A DNA stretch of 14,779 nucleotides from JBBSUX01 sp038234045 (GCA_038234045.1 JBBSUX010000060.1:1-14779), one strand, 5' to 3'. Shown: positions 1 through 7,484, counted from the stretch's first letter. Numbers and translations: made by a program. The notes: generated by a model not told the origin, from the sequence alone.

Positions 1-1
1 G

Positions 2-382
2 GCCGGGTTCGACGAAGGTGGCTTCCTCGCTGCGGCCAAGCGCAATTTCATCACGCTGCAAGACGCCTGGGATCATTCCGACATTTCGAGCCTGCGGGCA
101 ATGATGACGGACGGCATGCTGGTCGAAATCCGGTCGCAACTGGCTGATCGTGAAGCCCATACCGGTCAGGGTCCGAACAAGACGGAAGTGGTGATGCTCG
201 ACGCGAAGCTGCTGGGTATTGAGGATGTGGAATCCGGCTACCTCGCCAGTGTGGAGTTCTCCGGAATGATCCGTGAAGAGCCCTCTGGCGGCCCAAGCCC
301 GTTCCGCGAGGTCTGGAACATGACCAAGCCCAAGGACGGTTCCCTCGGCTGGTTGGTTGCTGGCGTGCAGGCTTTGCAATAA
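2..382 (+). CDS. Tim44-like domain protein, C-terminal part (5' truncated)
   Basis: The frame is open from the left edge and gives 126 residues ending in TAA, so the N-terminus lies outside the window. The visible part looks like the C-terminal Tim44/TIM44-like domain of bacterial proteins: an FDEGGFLAAAKRNF start, then LQDAWDHSD, LRAMMTDGM, a VVMLDAKLLGI strand, LASVEFSGMIRE, and an FREVWNMTKPKDGSLGWLVAGVQAL end. The internal ATG at 101 is not the start, because the conserved domain clearly begins before it. In Burkholderiales this gene usually has an N-terminal signal or membrane segment and sits between ubiE and ubiJ. No biochemical role is established that I know of, and a link to ubiquinone synthesis is suggested only by position. 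A long stem-loop follows the stop codon and may end its transcript. Confidence 0.8.
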   Translation, partial: AGFDEGGFLAAAKRNFITLQDAWDHSDISSLRAMMTDGMLVEIRSQLADREAHTGQGPNKTEVVMLDAKLLGIEDVESGYLASVEFSGMIREEPSGGPSPFREVWNMTKPKDGSLGWLVAGVQALQ

Positions 383-384
383 AG

Positions 385-504
385 CTCACCCCCAGTCTTC
401 GCGCACTGCGTGTCGCTTCGCCAACCCCCTTCCGGGGGCGACACCAGCGGCCCGGCGAAGCCGGTTCCGCGGTGTCCTGGATTTTGGTCCTTCGCGCACC
501 GAAG
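385..504. repeat. Intergenic palindromic element with long stem-loop (Comamonadaceae-type repeat, candidate terminator)
   Basis: The 231-base gap after the Tim44-like gene is filled mostly by inverted repeats. The strongest runs from 440 to 476: GACACC, GCGG and CCGGC (440-456) pair with GCCGG, CCGC and GGTGTC (460-476) around a GAA loop, giving about 15 base pairs with small mismatches. A smaller CCCCC/GGGGG hairpin lies at 425-438 and a CTTCG/CGAAG hairpin at 490-504. The 10-mer CTTCGCGCAC occurs at both 397-406 and 490-499, flanking the main palindrome. The string around GGCCCGGCGAAGCCGG followed by TTCCGCGGTGTC resembles an intergenic repeat I recall from many Comamonadaceae genomes; this is memory, not a search. 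No clear T-run follows, so a terminator role is uncertain. Confidence 0.6.
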
Positions 505-601
505 AGTTTGTGCTCCAGATTCCTGGCGAATAGCCGTTCCTGTCTCATCCTTGCCGCCCAACCCCGTTACCACTGCTGGTAGGAGAAGTGTCGGCCTTCG
601 G

Positions 602-607
602 GATAAT
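602..607 (+). promoter_or_regulatory. Candidate -10 box (GATAAT) of ubiJ
   Basis: GATAAT matches five of six bases of the sigma70 -10 consensus and ends 6 nt before the ubiJ ATG. No convincing -35 hexamer lies 16-18 bases upstream. If used, transcription would begin at or next to the start codon and give a leaderless mRNA. Confidence 0.3.
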
Positions 608-613
608 GCGGGG

Positions 614-1198
614 ATGGAACCGTTTACTTCTTCTTCCCCTTCATCCCCTTTCGCTTTTTTCGAGCGGCTTGCGAAGGGCGCGGCTGGGCGGCTTCAGCCT
701 CCGGCCTGGGTGGTTGACGAGGTGCAGCACCGCGCGGTGTTGTTTCTGAATCATGTGCTGCAGCAGGAACCTGAGGCTTTGGCGCGGCTGGTGCGCCAGC
801 AGGGGCGGGTCGTGCGGGTGCAGTGGCGGAATTTTTCCGTGCAGCTGGTGGTGACTCCTGCGGGGCTTCTTGATGTTGCCGTTCCCGACAAGCAGGCGGA
901 CCTGACACTGTCGATCACCGAAGAATCTCCCCTTGGGTTGGCACGTTCCGCCGTGCGTGGTGAGAAGCCGGGCGTGCGCATCGAGGGAGATGTGCAGCTG
1001 GCCGCAGAGATCAACTGGCTGGTGGACAACGTGCGCTGGGACGTCGAGGACGATCTGGCGCGGATCGTTGGCGATGCGCCTGCCCATCATGTGGCGCGTA
1101 TTGCCCGCAGCGTTGCCGCTGCGCTGAAGCGTTTTGTGGCCAGTCGCGGCGGTCAGCCCGCCAAGGGCGGCAGCGCTTCCGAGCCTGCGGAGAGCTGA
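614..1198 (+). CDS. ubiJ: Ubiquinone biosynthesis accessory factor UbiJ (SCP2 domain)
   Basis: UbiJ is a cytosolic lipid-binding SCP2-fold protein. With UbiK it helps the membrane-peripheral Ubi complex that hydroxylates and methylates ubiquinone precursors (known from E. coli). Here it has 194 residues, close to the family's roughly 200. A Ser/Pro-rich N-terminus is followed by a helix at 36-61, the beta-rich SCP2 core at about 65-125 (VRVQWRNFSVQLVV, ADLTLSITEESP), and the typical C-terminal motif GVRIEGDVQLAAEINWLVDN and DVEDDLARIVGD at 120-154. The frame is open upstream, but this ATG sits where homologues begin and the upstream frame runs through the palindromic repeat. There is no good Shine-Dalgarno; a -10-like box lies just in front. 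ubiB follows after 4 bases, so the two are surely co-transcribed. Confidence 0.87.
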   Translation: MEPFTSSSPSSPFAFFERLAKGAAGRLQPPAWVVDEVQHRAVLFLNHVLQQEPEALARLVRQQGRVVRVQWRNFSVQLVVTPAGLLDVAVPDKQADLTLSITEESPLGLARSAVRGEKPGVRIEGDVQLAAEINWLVDNVRWDVEDDLARIVGDAPAHHVARIARSVAAALKRFVASRGGQPAKGGSASEPAES

Positions 1199-1202
1199 GT
1201 TC

Positions 1203-2771
1203 ATGGGCCGCTTCAGCCGGGGGATATTCATCCTCTGGATCGTGCTGCGCTACGGTCTGGACGAACTGGTGCTCACCAGTTTTCGCAAGCCCTGGCTGGG
1301 TATTCTTGCCCGTATTCTTACGGTCGGGCGAAAGCTCGACGCGCCGCGCGGGCAGCGCTTGCGCGAGGCGCTCGAGGCGCTCGGCCCGATCTTTGTGAAG
1401 TTCGGGCAAGTCCTTTCGACCCGTCGCGATCTGCTGCCGCAGGACATTGCTGACGAGCTGGCGCATCTGCAGGATCGCGTACCGCCGTTCCCCAGTGCGG
1501 TGGCCGTCTCAACCATCGAGAAGGCATTCCGGCGACCGCTCGAATCCGTCTTTGCATCTTTCGAGCAGACACCTGTGGCGAGCGCTTCGATTGCCCAGGT
1601 TCACTTTGCGACGCTGAAGGACCGGCACGGAATCGAACGGGAAGTAGCCGTCAAGGTTCGTCGTCCGGGAATGCTGCAGGCCATCGGCAAGGATCTGGCG
1701 CTGATGCGCATGATGGCGGGCTGGGTCGAATCGCTTTCGGCCGACGGCAAGCGGCTGAAGCCGCGCGAAGTGGTGGCCGAATTCCACAAGTACCTGCACG
1801 ACGAGCTTGATTTCATCCGGGAAGCTGCCAACGCAGCCCAGCTGCGGCGCAACATGGACGGCGTGGATGTCGTGCAGATTCCCGAGATGTTCTGGGATTT
1901 TTGCCATCCCGACGTGCTCGTGATGGAGCGCATGAAGGGCGTGCCGATCAACCAGGTCGAGCGGCTGCAGGCAGCGGGCGTGGATCTGCGCAAGCTCGCA
2001 CGCGACGGGGTGACGATTTTCTTCACCCAGGTATTCCGCGACGGCTTTTTCCATGCCGACATGCATCCGGGCAATATCCAGGTGAGCATCGAGCCGGGTC
2101 GCCTCGGCAACTATGTGCTGCTCGATTTCGGCATCGTCGGGACCTTGACCGAGTTCGACAAGGATTATCTGGCGCAGAACTTCACGGCTTTTTTCCGACG
2201 CGACTACAAGCGCGTTGCCGAGTTGCACGTGGAATCAGGCTGGGTGCCTGCTCATACGCGGGTCGATGAGCTCGAATCCGCCATTCGGGCCGTGTGCGAG
2301 CCGTATTTTGATCGGCCGCTCAAAGAGCTCTCCCTCGGCATGGTGTTGATGCGGCTGTTCCAGACCTCAAGACGCTTTCAGGTGGAGATCCAGCCGCAGC
2401 TCGTTTTGCTGCAGAAGACCCTGCTCAATGTAGAAGGGCTAGGCCGGCAGCTCGACCCTGATCTCGATCTGTGGAGCACGGCGCGTCCTTTTCTCGAGAA
2501 ATGGATGGTCGAGCAGATCGGCCCCAAGAAGTTGTTCAAGCAGCTGCGCGACCAGGCGCCACGTTACGCCAAGCAATTGCCGGAATTGCCACGCCTGCTC
2601 TACGAATATCTGCAGCAGCGCCCATCCGATGCGCACCGCCGCGAGATGGAAGAGCTGATCCGCCTGCAAAAGCGCACCAATCGCCTGCTGCAGACCATCA
2701 TCTACGGTGGTCTCGGATTTGTGCTGGGCCTTCTTGCCATGCAGTTGGTCGTGCGCGTACAGGTGTTTTAG
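1203..2771 (+). CDS. ubiB: Ubiquinone biosynthesis regulatory protein kinase UbiB
   Basis: UbiB is a membrane-anchored ADCK/Coq8-family atypical kinase or ATPase needed for ubiquinone synthesis. It is thought to extract or present lipid intermediates rather than phosphorylate proteins. The 522 residues hold all family hallmarks: the inhibitory KxGQ motif at 66-69 (KFGQ), the Ala-rich nucleotide loop ASASIAQ at 126-132 in place of a Gly loop, the ATP-site lysine K151 in VAVKV, the HADMHPGN catalytic segment at 284-291, and the DFG at 308-310. A hydrophobic helix close to the C-terminus (about 498-519) should anchor it in the inner membrane. The ATG at 1203 is preceded by GGAGAG at 1189-1194, inside the end of ubiJ, so translation is probably coupled. 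An open frame further upstream overlaps ubiJ and is not used. Confidence 0.95.
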   Translation: MGRFSRGIFILWIVLRYGLDELVLTSFRKPWLGILARILTVGRKLDAPRGQRLREALEALGPIFVKFGQVLSTRRDLLPQDIADELAHLQDRVPPFPSAVAVSTIEKAFRRPLESVFASFEQTPVASASIAQVHFATLKDRHGIEREVAVKVRRPGMLQAIGKDLALMRMMAGWVESLSADGKRLKPREVVAEFHKYLHDELDFIREAANAAQLRRNMDGVDVVQIPEMFWDFCHPDVLVMERMKGVPINQVERLQAAGVDLRKLARDGVTIFFTQVFRDGFFHADMHPGNIQVSIEPGRLGNYVLLDFGIVGTLTEFDKDYLAQNFTAFFRRDYKRVAELHVESGWVPAHTRVDELESAIRAVCEPYFDRPLKELSLGMVLMRLFQTSRRFQVEIQPQLVLLQKTLLNVEGLGRQLDPDLDLWSTARPFLEKWMVEQIGPKKLFKQLRDQAPRYAKQLPELPRLLYEYLQQRPSDAHRREMEELIRLQKRTNRLLQTIIYGGLGFVLGLLAMQLVVRVQVF

Positions 2772-2790
2772 CGGCTGCGTGAGCGGCAGG

Positions 2791-2818
2791 CGCAAGGGGC
2801 GGCGGCACGGCCTTTGCG
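2791..2818 (+). terminator. Weak stem-loop after ubiB
   Basis: CGCAAGGG at 2791-2798 can pair with CCTTTGCG at 2811-2818 (8 pairs, one G-U) around a 12-nt loop, 20 bases after the ubiB stop. There is no T-run, so if it ends transcription it is not a classic intrinsic terminator. Confidence 0.25.
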
Positions 2819-2827
2819 TGCTGGCCC

Positions 2828-2833
2828 GATAAT
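2828..2833 (+). promoter_or_regulatory. Candidate -10 box (GATAAT) upstream of the symporter gene
   Basis: GATAAT lies 46 bases before the symporter ATG in the 108-base gap after ubiB. It matches five of six -10 consensus positions, but no matching -35 sequence is visible at normal spacing. The gap and this box suggest the symporter has its own promoter. Confidence 0.25.
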
Positions 2834-2879
2834 GCCGCGTCTTTTCTCCCCCAACTCCTGATCCGACAGGGCCCGTGTC

Positions 2880-4322
2880 ATGCTGCTGACGCTTGTCTTT
2901 GCCTATCTGCTCGTCACGATCGCCATCGGCCTTTTCGCCGCACGGCGCGTGCGCAACACCGCCGACTTTGCCGTAGCAGGGCGAAGGCTGCCGCTGGCGA
3001 TGATCGTTACCACCACTTTCGCGACCTGGTTCGGCTCCGAAACCGTCTTGGGAATTCCGGCCAAGTTCGTGCAGGGCGGCCTCGGCAGCGTGGTAGAAGA
3101 CCCGTTCGGTGCCGGTACCTGCCTGATTCTGGTGGGCGTCTTTTTTGCGGCACGGCTTTACCGGATGAATCTGCTGACCATCAGCGATTACTACCGGCAG
3201 CGTTTCGGCCGCGAAGTGGAGGTGGTGTGCTCACTCATCATCATGCTGAGCTATCTTGGCTGGGTATCGGCACAAGTCACTGCGCTGGGTCTGGTTTTCA
3301 ACGTGCTTTCAAGCGGCGCGATCAGTGTTCCGTTGGGGATGGTGATCGGTGTCGTTTCGATCCTGGCCTATACGCTGTTTGGCGGCATGTGGTCGGTGGC
3401 GGTGACCGACTTCATCCAGATGATCATTCTGGTGGGCGGGCTCGCGGTACTGGCCTTTTTCTCCAGCCGGCTCGCGGGCGGCGCCCACAACGTGATCGCC
3501 TTCGCCACCCAGCGCGATCTGTTTCACTTCCTGCCGGAGCCCAAGCTCCACGACGTTCTGTTCTTCTTCTCGGCAGCCATCACCATGATGTTGGGCTCCA
3601 TCCCGCAGCAGGACGTGTTCCAGCGCGTGATGTCTGCCAAGAACACCTATGCCGCCACGCGTGGTCCGGTGATCGGCGGCGTGTTCTACATCCTGTTCGC
3701 TTTCGTGCCGATGTTTCTGGTGGCAAGTGCTCTGGTGATCATGCCGAACGAAGCCGCAGCGCTGTTGAAGGATGATCCGCAAAAGATACTCCCCACGCTG
3801 GTGCTGCAGCGCATGCCGTTCGTGATGCAGGTGCTTTTCTTCGGTGCACTGCTCTCCGCCATCAAGTCCACCGCGTCGGCTACGCTGCTGGCGCCGAGCG
3901 TCACCTTCACCGAGAACATCTGGCGGCAATTCCGCCCGGATATGACCGATCGGCAGCACCTGCGCACGATGCGCATCACCGTGCTGATCTTCAGCGCCTG
4001 CGTGCTGGCCTATTCGATCCGTATGGAGGGCACCTCGATCTACGAAATGGTCTCGGGTGCTTATCAGGTCACATTGGTGGGCGCTTTTGTTCCGCTAGTG
4101 TGCGGGCTGTACTGGCGCCGTGCCAGCACGCAGGGAGCCCTGGTCTCGATCGCTGCTGGCGTGCTGACCTGGCTGCTGTTTTTGATGACGCCTGCGGGTG
4201 AGGTCTTTCCCGCACAGCTCGCCGGCCTGCTGGCTGCGGCGGGCGGCATGGTGTGGGGCTCACTGGCGCCGCAACGCTTGCGCAACTCGCACAGGCTCGC
4301 CCCCAAGCTGGTGGGCTCCTGA
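2880..4322 (+). CDS. Sodium:solute symporter (SSS family)
   Basis: This is a 480-residue inner-membrane transporter that should couple solute uptake to the sodium gradient. Around 13 hydrophobic segments span the sequence, in keeping with the LeuT-like SSS fold (TC 2.A.21). Family features include the opening helix and an ARRVRNTADFAVAGRRLP loop (21-39), TFATWFGSETVLGIPAKF in the second helix region (46-63), the loop SIPQQDVFQRVMSAKN (240-255), and the helix LLSAIKSTASATLLAPS (324-340), whose Ser/Thr pair S330/T331 corresponds to the usual Na2-site helix. Proline, pantothenate, sugar and monocarboxylate carriers all share this fold, and I cannot assign the substrate. It lies downstream of ubiB in the same direction but 108 bases away, so it may be transcribed separately. 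The start has only a weak Shine-Dalgarno. Confidence 0.9.
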   Translation: MLLTLVFAYLLVTIAIGLFAARRVRNTADFAVAGRRLPLAMIVTTTFATWFGSETVLGIPAKFVQGGLGSVVEDPFGAGTCLILVGVFFAARLYRMNLLTISDYYRQRFGREVEVVCSLIIMLSYLGWVSAQVTALGLVFNVLSSGAISVPLGMVIGVVSILAYTLFGGMWSVAVTDFIQMIILVGGLAVLAFFSSRLAGGAHNVIAFATQRDLFHFLPEPKLHDVLFFFSAAITMMLGSIPQQDVFQRVMSAKNTYAATRGPVIGGVFYILFAFVPMFLVASALVIMPNEAAALLKDDPQKILPTLVLQRMPFVMQVLFFGALLSAIKSTASATLLAPSVTFTENIWRQFRPDMTDRQHLRTMRITVLIFSACVLAYSIRMEGTSIYEMVSGAYQVTLVGAFVPLVCGLYWRRASTQGALVSIAAGVLTWLLFLMTPAGEVFPAQLAGLLAAAGGMVWGSLAPQRLRNSHRLAPKLVGS

Positions 4323-4347
4323 CCCGGCAGCAAGACTTCCAGCATCC

Positions 4348-4353
4348 TATAAT
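4348..4353 (+). promoter_or_regulatory. Candidate -10 box (TATAAT) of the FmdB-DUF502-aspS operon
   Basis: A perfect TATAAT sits 25 bases after the symporter stop. No strong -35 hexamer is visible at 16-18 bp. Transcription from here would give a leader of about 80 nt before the zinc-ribbon ATG. Confidence 0.4.
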
Positions 4354-4386
4354 CGAGGGTTTTTCGCGCACCTCTGCGGAGCGTTC

Positions 4387-4425
4387 GCTTTCCCCCTTTC
4401 ACCTTCTTGCCGGCCGCGCGCCGGC
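4387..4425 (+). promoter_or_regulatory. Structured leader: pyrimidine-rich tract and GC hairpin
   Basis: Bases 4387-4411 are almost all C and T on the plus strand. They run into a perfect hairpin, GCCGGC (4409-4414), CGCGC loop, GCCGGC (4420-4425), which ends 13 bases before the zinc-ribbon ATG. No Shine-Dalgarno lies between hairpin and ATG, so this leader may affect translation or early transcript elongation of the operon that contains aspS. The function is inferred; the structure is read directly. Confidence 0.35.
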
Positions 4426-4438
4426 TATTGCGTTTTCC

Positions 4439-4861
4439 ATGCCCATCTACGCCTACAAGTGCGAGTCCTGCGGGTTCAGCAAAGACGTCTTGCAAAAGAT
4501 GTCCGATCCCAAGCTGACACTCTGTCCAGCATGCGGTGCCGAAGCGTTCCAGAAGCAGGTGACGGCAGCTGGCTTCCAGCTCAAGGGCTCCGGCTGGTAC
4601 GTCACGGATTTCCGTGGGGGTGACAAGGGCGCGAAACCGGCTGAGGGCAAGTCCGAGGGTGATGCCAAGCCCGCTTCCGGCGACAGCCCAGCCGCCTCGG
4701 GCGATTCCGGCAAGGCTGCTTCGCCTGGCAAGGCCGATGGCAGCGCGGCTGTTCCGACTTCCGGCTCAGGTTCTGCAAGCACGGCTGCACCTCCCAGTGC
4801 GGCACCTGCTTCAGCTCCGGCAGCAGCCGCCACCCCTGCCGCCCCAAAGCGCAAGGATTGA
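4439..4861 (+). CDS. FmdB-family zinc ribbon protein with low-complexity tail
   Basis: This small protein (140 residues) begins MPIYAYKCESCG, typical of the FmdB/CxxC_CXXC_SSSS regulatory zinc ribbon family. C8, C11, C29 and C32 form two CxxC knuckles that should bind one zinc; the conserved part ends with FQLKGSGWYVTDF at about 46-58. FmdB was named as a putative regulator of the formamidase operon in Methylophilus, but the general role is unknown. Residues 60-140 form a long tail rich in Ala, Pro, Ser, Gly and Lys that ends KRKD and is probably disordered. DUF502 starts 10 bases after the stop and aspS follows, an arrangement I recall as common in Burkholderiales. The frame is open upstream, but the family start fixes this ATG. 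There is no clear Shine-Dalgarno. Confidence 0.88.
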   Translation: MPIYAYKCESCGFSKDVLQKMSDPKLTLCPACGAEAFQKQVTAAGFQLKGSGWYVTDFRGGDKGAKPAEGKSEGDAKPASGDSPAASGDSGKAASPGKADGSAAVPTSGSGSASTAAPPSAAPASAPAAAATPAAPKRKD

Positions 4862-4871
4862 TGCCGCTGTG

Positions 4872-5504
4872 ATGAACGCCCTGCGCAAATGGCTCTTCGC
4901 CGGTCTGCTGGTGATCGTGCCGCTCGTCATCACGCTGGCGGTGCTGAGATGGATCGTCGGCACGCTCGACCAGACCTTGCTCATTCTTCCCAATGGCTGG
5001 CAACCCGACCACGTGCTGGGTTTCCATATTCCCGGATTCGGCGTGGTGCTGACGCTTGTCATCCTGCTGGGGGCGGGCGCTGTCACCAGCAATTTTGTCG
5101 GCAAAAAGCTCGTCAAATGGGGCGATGCGGTTCTGGTGCGGATTCCGGTGGTGCGCTCCATTTATTCGAGCGTCAAACAGGTGTCTGACACGCTCTTCTC
5201 GGAGGGCGGCAATGCGTTTCGCACGGCGGTGCTGATCCAGTGGCCGCGGGAAGGCGTGTGGACAGTAGCTTTTGTCACCGGCGCACCAGGCGGTGAAGTT
5301 GCCAACTATCTCCAGGATGACTACCTCAGCGTTTATGTGCCAACCACGCCGAACCCCACCGGTGGATATTTCGTCATGCTGCGACGCAGCGACTGTCTTG
5401 AGCTCGACATGAGCATCGATTCAGCCCTCAAGTACATCGTCTCCATGGGCGTCGTGTCGCCGGTCTCACCGGCCGTTCCCACGCTCCCTCCCATCGTCAA
5501 GTAA
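4872..5504 (+). CDS. DUF502 family inner-membrane protein
   Basis: The 210-residue product has the DUF502 layout: a transmembrane helix at about 8-30, a second at 54-76 (IPGFGVVLTLVILLGAGAV), then a cytosolic or periplasmic beta-rich domain. It carries the family motif IPVVRSIYSSVKQ at 91-103 and an AVLIQWPREGVWTVAFVTG strand pair, then VYVPTTPNPTGGY. The molecular function of DUF502 is unknown. The ATG at 4872 lies 10 bases after the zinc-ribbon stop; a longer open frame upstream only reads through the low-complexity tail of that gene and is rejected. No strong Shine-Dalgarno is present, so translation may depend on coupling. It lies between the zinc-ribbon gene and aspS on the same strand. 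Confidence 0.88.
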   Translation: MNALRKWLFAGLLVIVPLVITLAVLRWIVGTLDQTLLILPNGWQPDHVLGFHIPGFGVVLTLVILLGAGAVTSNFVGKKLVKWGDAVLVRIPVVRSIYSSVKQVSDTLFSEGGNAFRTAVLIQWPREGVWTVAFVTGAPGGEVANYLQDDYLSVYVPTTPNPTGGYFVMLRRSDCLELDMSIDSALKYIVSMGVVSPVSPAVPTLPPIVK

Positions 5505-5532
5505 ACAGCACTTTCAGGAAAGGCGGCGCCGC

Positions 5533-7395
5533 ATGCCGGCAGCCGGTTCCACCACCATGACCATGCGCACCCACTATTGCGGTCTTGTGACCGAAGCACT
5601 CCTGGGCGAAACCGTCACCCTTTGCGGCTGGGTCAACCGGCGCCGCGATCACGGCGGCGTGATCTTCATCGATCTGCGCGACCGCGAAGGCTATGTGCAG
5701 GTGGTGTGCGATCCTGATCGTGCCGACATGTTTGCGACCGCCGAGGATGTACGAAACGAATTCTGCGTGCAGGTCACGGGACTGGTGCGCGCCCGGCCTG
5801 AGGGTACCGTCAACGACAACCTGAAAAGCGGCAAGATCGAGGTGCTGTGTCACGAACTGAACGTGCTTAACCCCTCTGTCACGCCGCCCTTCCAGATCGA
5901 CGACGAGAACCTGTCGGAAACCACGCGCCTCACGCATCGCGTGCTGGATCTGCGCCGTCCGTACATGCAGAACAACCTGATGCTGCGCTACCGCGTGGCG
6001 ATGGAAGTGCGCAAGTTCCTCGATGCCAACGGTTTCGTTGATATCGAAACCCCCATGCTCACCAAGTCGACGCCCGAAGGTGCGCGTGACTATCTGGTGC
6101 CGAGCCGCGTGCATGGCGGTCATTTCTTCGCGCTGCCGCAGTCGCCCCAGTTGTTCAAGCAATTGCTGATGGTGGCCGGTTTCGATCGCTACTACCAGAT
6201 CACCAAGTGCTTCCGCGACGAGGACCTGCGCGCCGACCGCCAGCCGGAATTCACGCAGATCGATATCGAGACCTCGTTCATGGGCGAGCAGGACATTCGT
6301 GACCTGTTCCAGGACATGATCAAGACAGTGTTCCTGAAGACGCTGAAGGTCGATCTGGGCGATTTCCCGGTGATGACCTACCAGGAAGCAGCGCATCGTT
6401 ATGGCTCCGACAAGCCCGATCTGCGCGTCAAGCTCGAATTTACCGAGCTCACTGATGTCATGAAGGATGTCGGCTTCAAGGTGTTTTCGGGCGCCGCCAA
6501 CATGACCGGCGGCCGGGTTGTAGCGCTGCGGGTTCCCGGTGGCGCGCGCGAGACCGGCGGGCTCTCCCGCGGCGAGATCGACGGCTATACCGAATTTGTC
6601 AAGATTTACGGTGCCAAGGGCCTTGCCTACATCAAGGTTAACGAGCTGGCCCAGGGCCGTGACGGTCTGCAGTCACCAATCGTCAAGAACCTTCACGACG
6701 AGGCGATCGCCGAGATCCTGAAGCGCACCGGTGCCCAGGACGGCGATCTGCTGTTCTTTGGTGCCGACAAGGAAAAGATCGTCAACGACGCTATCGGTGC
6801 GCTGCGCATCAAGATCGGACACAGCGAGTTCGGCAAGAAGAGCGGCCTTTTCGAAGACCGCTGGGCGCCGCTCTGGGTGGTGGATTTTCCGATGTTCGAG
6901 TTCGACGAAGATTCCCAGCGCTGGAATGCTGTGCACCATCCGTTCACCGCGCCGAAAGACGGTCACGAGGACTGGATGGTCACCGACCCGGGCCGTTGCA
7001 TCAGCAAGGGCTACGACATGGTGCTCAACGGCTGGGAGATGGGTGGCGGCTCTGTGCGTATCCATCGTGCCGACGTGCAGCAGAAGGTGTTCGATGCCCT
7101 GCACATTTCGCCGGAAGAAGCGCAGGAGAAATTCGGTTTCCTGCTCGACGCGCTGCAATACGGTGCGCCACCGCATGGTGGCCTGGCTTTCGGTCTCGAC
7201 CGTATCGTCACCATGATGACGGGCGCCGAATCCATTCGCGACGTCATCGCCTTTCCCAAGACACAGCGTGCGCAGGATTTGCTCACGCGCGCGCCGAGTC
7301 TGGTCGATGAAAAGCAGCTGCGCGAGCTGCACATCCGTTTGCGGAATACGGATGTCGCCGCCACGCCGGCCGGCAATGCGGAATCCGCTAAGTAA
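5533..7395 (+). CDS. aspS: Aspartyl-tRNA synthetase, probably non-discriminating (AspRS, class IIb)
   Basis: The enzyme charges tRNA(Asp) with aspartate. The 620-residue sequence has the N-terminal OB-fold anticodon domain (about 11-115, starting MRTHYCGLV and VTLCGWVNRRRDHGG), class II motif 1 near NGFVDIETPML, motif 2 at 227 onward (FRDEDLRADRQPEFTQIDIE), the bacterial GAD insertion (about 310-420), and motif 3 GGLAFGLDR at 549-557 with Arg557. H40 in RRRDHGG and G91 in RPEG match the His and Gly reported for the Pseudomonas aeruginosa enzyme that also charges tRNA(Asn); E. coli has Leu and Lys there. The start follows AGGCGG at 5521-5526. Family alignment would also allow ATG 5557 or 5563, which removes eight to ten extra residues. 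It ends the zinc-ribbon/DUF502/aspS operon. Confidence 0.97.
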   Translation: MPAAGSTTMTMRTHYCGLVTEALLGETVTLCGWVNRRRDHGGVIFIDLRDREGYVQVVCDPDRADMFATAEDVRNEFCVQVTGLVRARPEGTVNDNLKSGKIEVLCHELNVLNPSVTPPFQIDDENLSETTRLTHRVLDLRRPYMQNNLMLRYRVAMEVRKFLDANGFVDIETPMLTKSTPEGARDYLVPSRVHGGHFFALPQSPQLFKQLLMVAGFDRYYQITKCFRDEDLRADRQPEFTQIDIETSFMGEQDIRDLFQDMIKTVFLKTLKVDLGDFPVMTYQEAAHRYGSDKPDLRVKLEFTELTDVMKDVGFKVFSGAANMTGGRVVALRVPGGARETGGLSRGEIDGYTEFVKIYGAKGLAYIKVNELAQGRDGLQSPIVKNLHDEAIAEILKRTGAQDGDLLFFGADKEKIVNDAIGALRIKIGHSEFGKKSGLFEDRWAPLWVVDFPMFEFDEDSQRWNAVHHPFTAPKDGHEDWMVTDPGRCISKGYDMVLNGWEMGGGSVRIHRADVQQKVFDALHISPEEAQEKFGFLLDALQYGAPPHGGLAFGLDRIVTMMTGAESIRDVIAFPKTQRAQDLLTRAPSLVDEKQLRELHIRLRNTDVAATPAGNAESAK

Positions 7396-7419
7396 ATAAA
7401 GCTCAACTCTGGGCTCAGT

Positions 7420-7434
7420 CGCCCTGCGTGGGCG
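7420..7434 (+). terminator. Short hairpin after aspS
   Basis: CGCCC (7420-7424) and GGGCG (7430-7434) form a 5-bp stem with a TGCGT loop, 25 bases after the aspS stop. No T-run follows, so termination here is only a possibility. Confidence 0.25.
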
Positions 7435-7447
7435 GCTGGCCGTTCTG

Positions 7448-7471
7448 GGAGCTTGCGCAAGCTTTTGCTCC
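7448..7471 (+). other. Palindrome AGCTTGCGCAAGCT upstream of the GST gene
   Basis: A perfect 14-bp palindrome occupies 7450-7463 and is followed by TTTG. An alternative stem GGAGC/GCTCC (7448-7452 with 7467-7471) encloses it. It lies 35 bases before the GST start, so it could be a terminator for aspS or a binding site near the GST promoter. I cannot decide between these. Confidence 0.3.
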
Positions 7472-7484
7472 TGTTGCGGGAACG

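Noticed and set aside
410..613. Upstream extension of the ubiJ frame across the intergenic repeat
   Set aside because: It translates the palindromic element and unrelated sequence; the SCP2 protein is full length from ATG 614.
1509..2228. Minus-strand open frame of 239 codons opposite ubiB
   Set aside because: It overlaps the catalytic core of ubiB completely and shows no protein family features.
4614..4871. Upstream extension of the DUF502 frame through the zinc-ribbon gene
   Set aside because: The extra residues are an out-of-frame reading of a low-complexity tail (Arg/Leu/Pro-rich); family members begin at the MNALRKW start.
5497..6396. Minus-strand open frame of 299 codons opposite the first part of aspS
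   Set aside because: Its His/Val/Gln-rich composition mirrors the codon pattern of aspS; no domain or ribosome site supports it.
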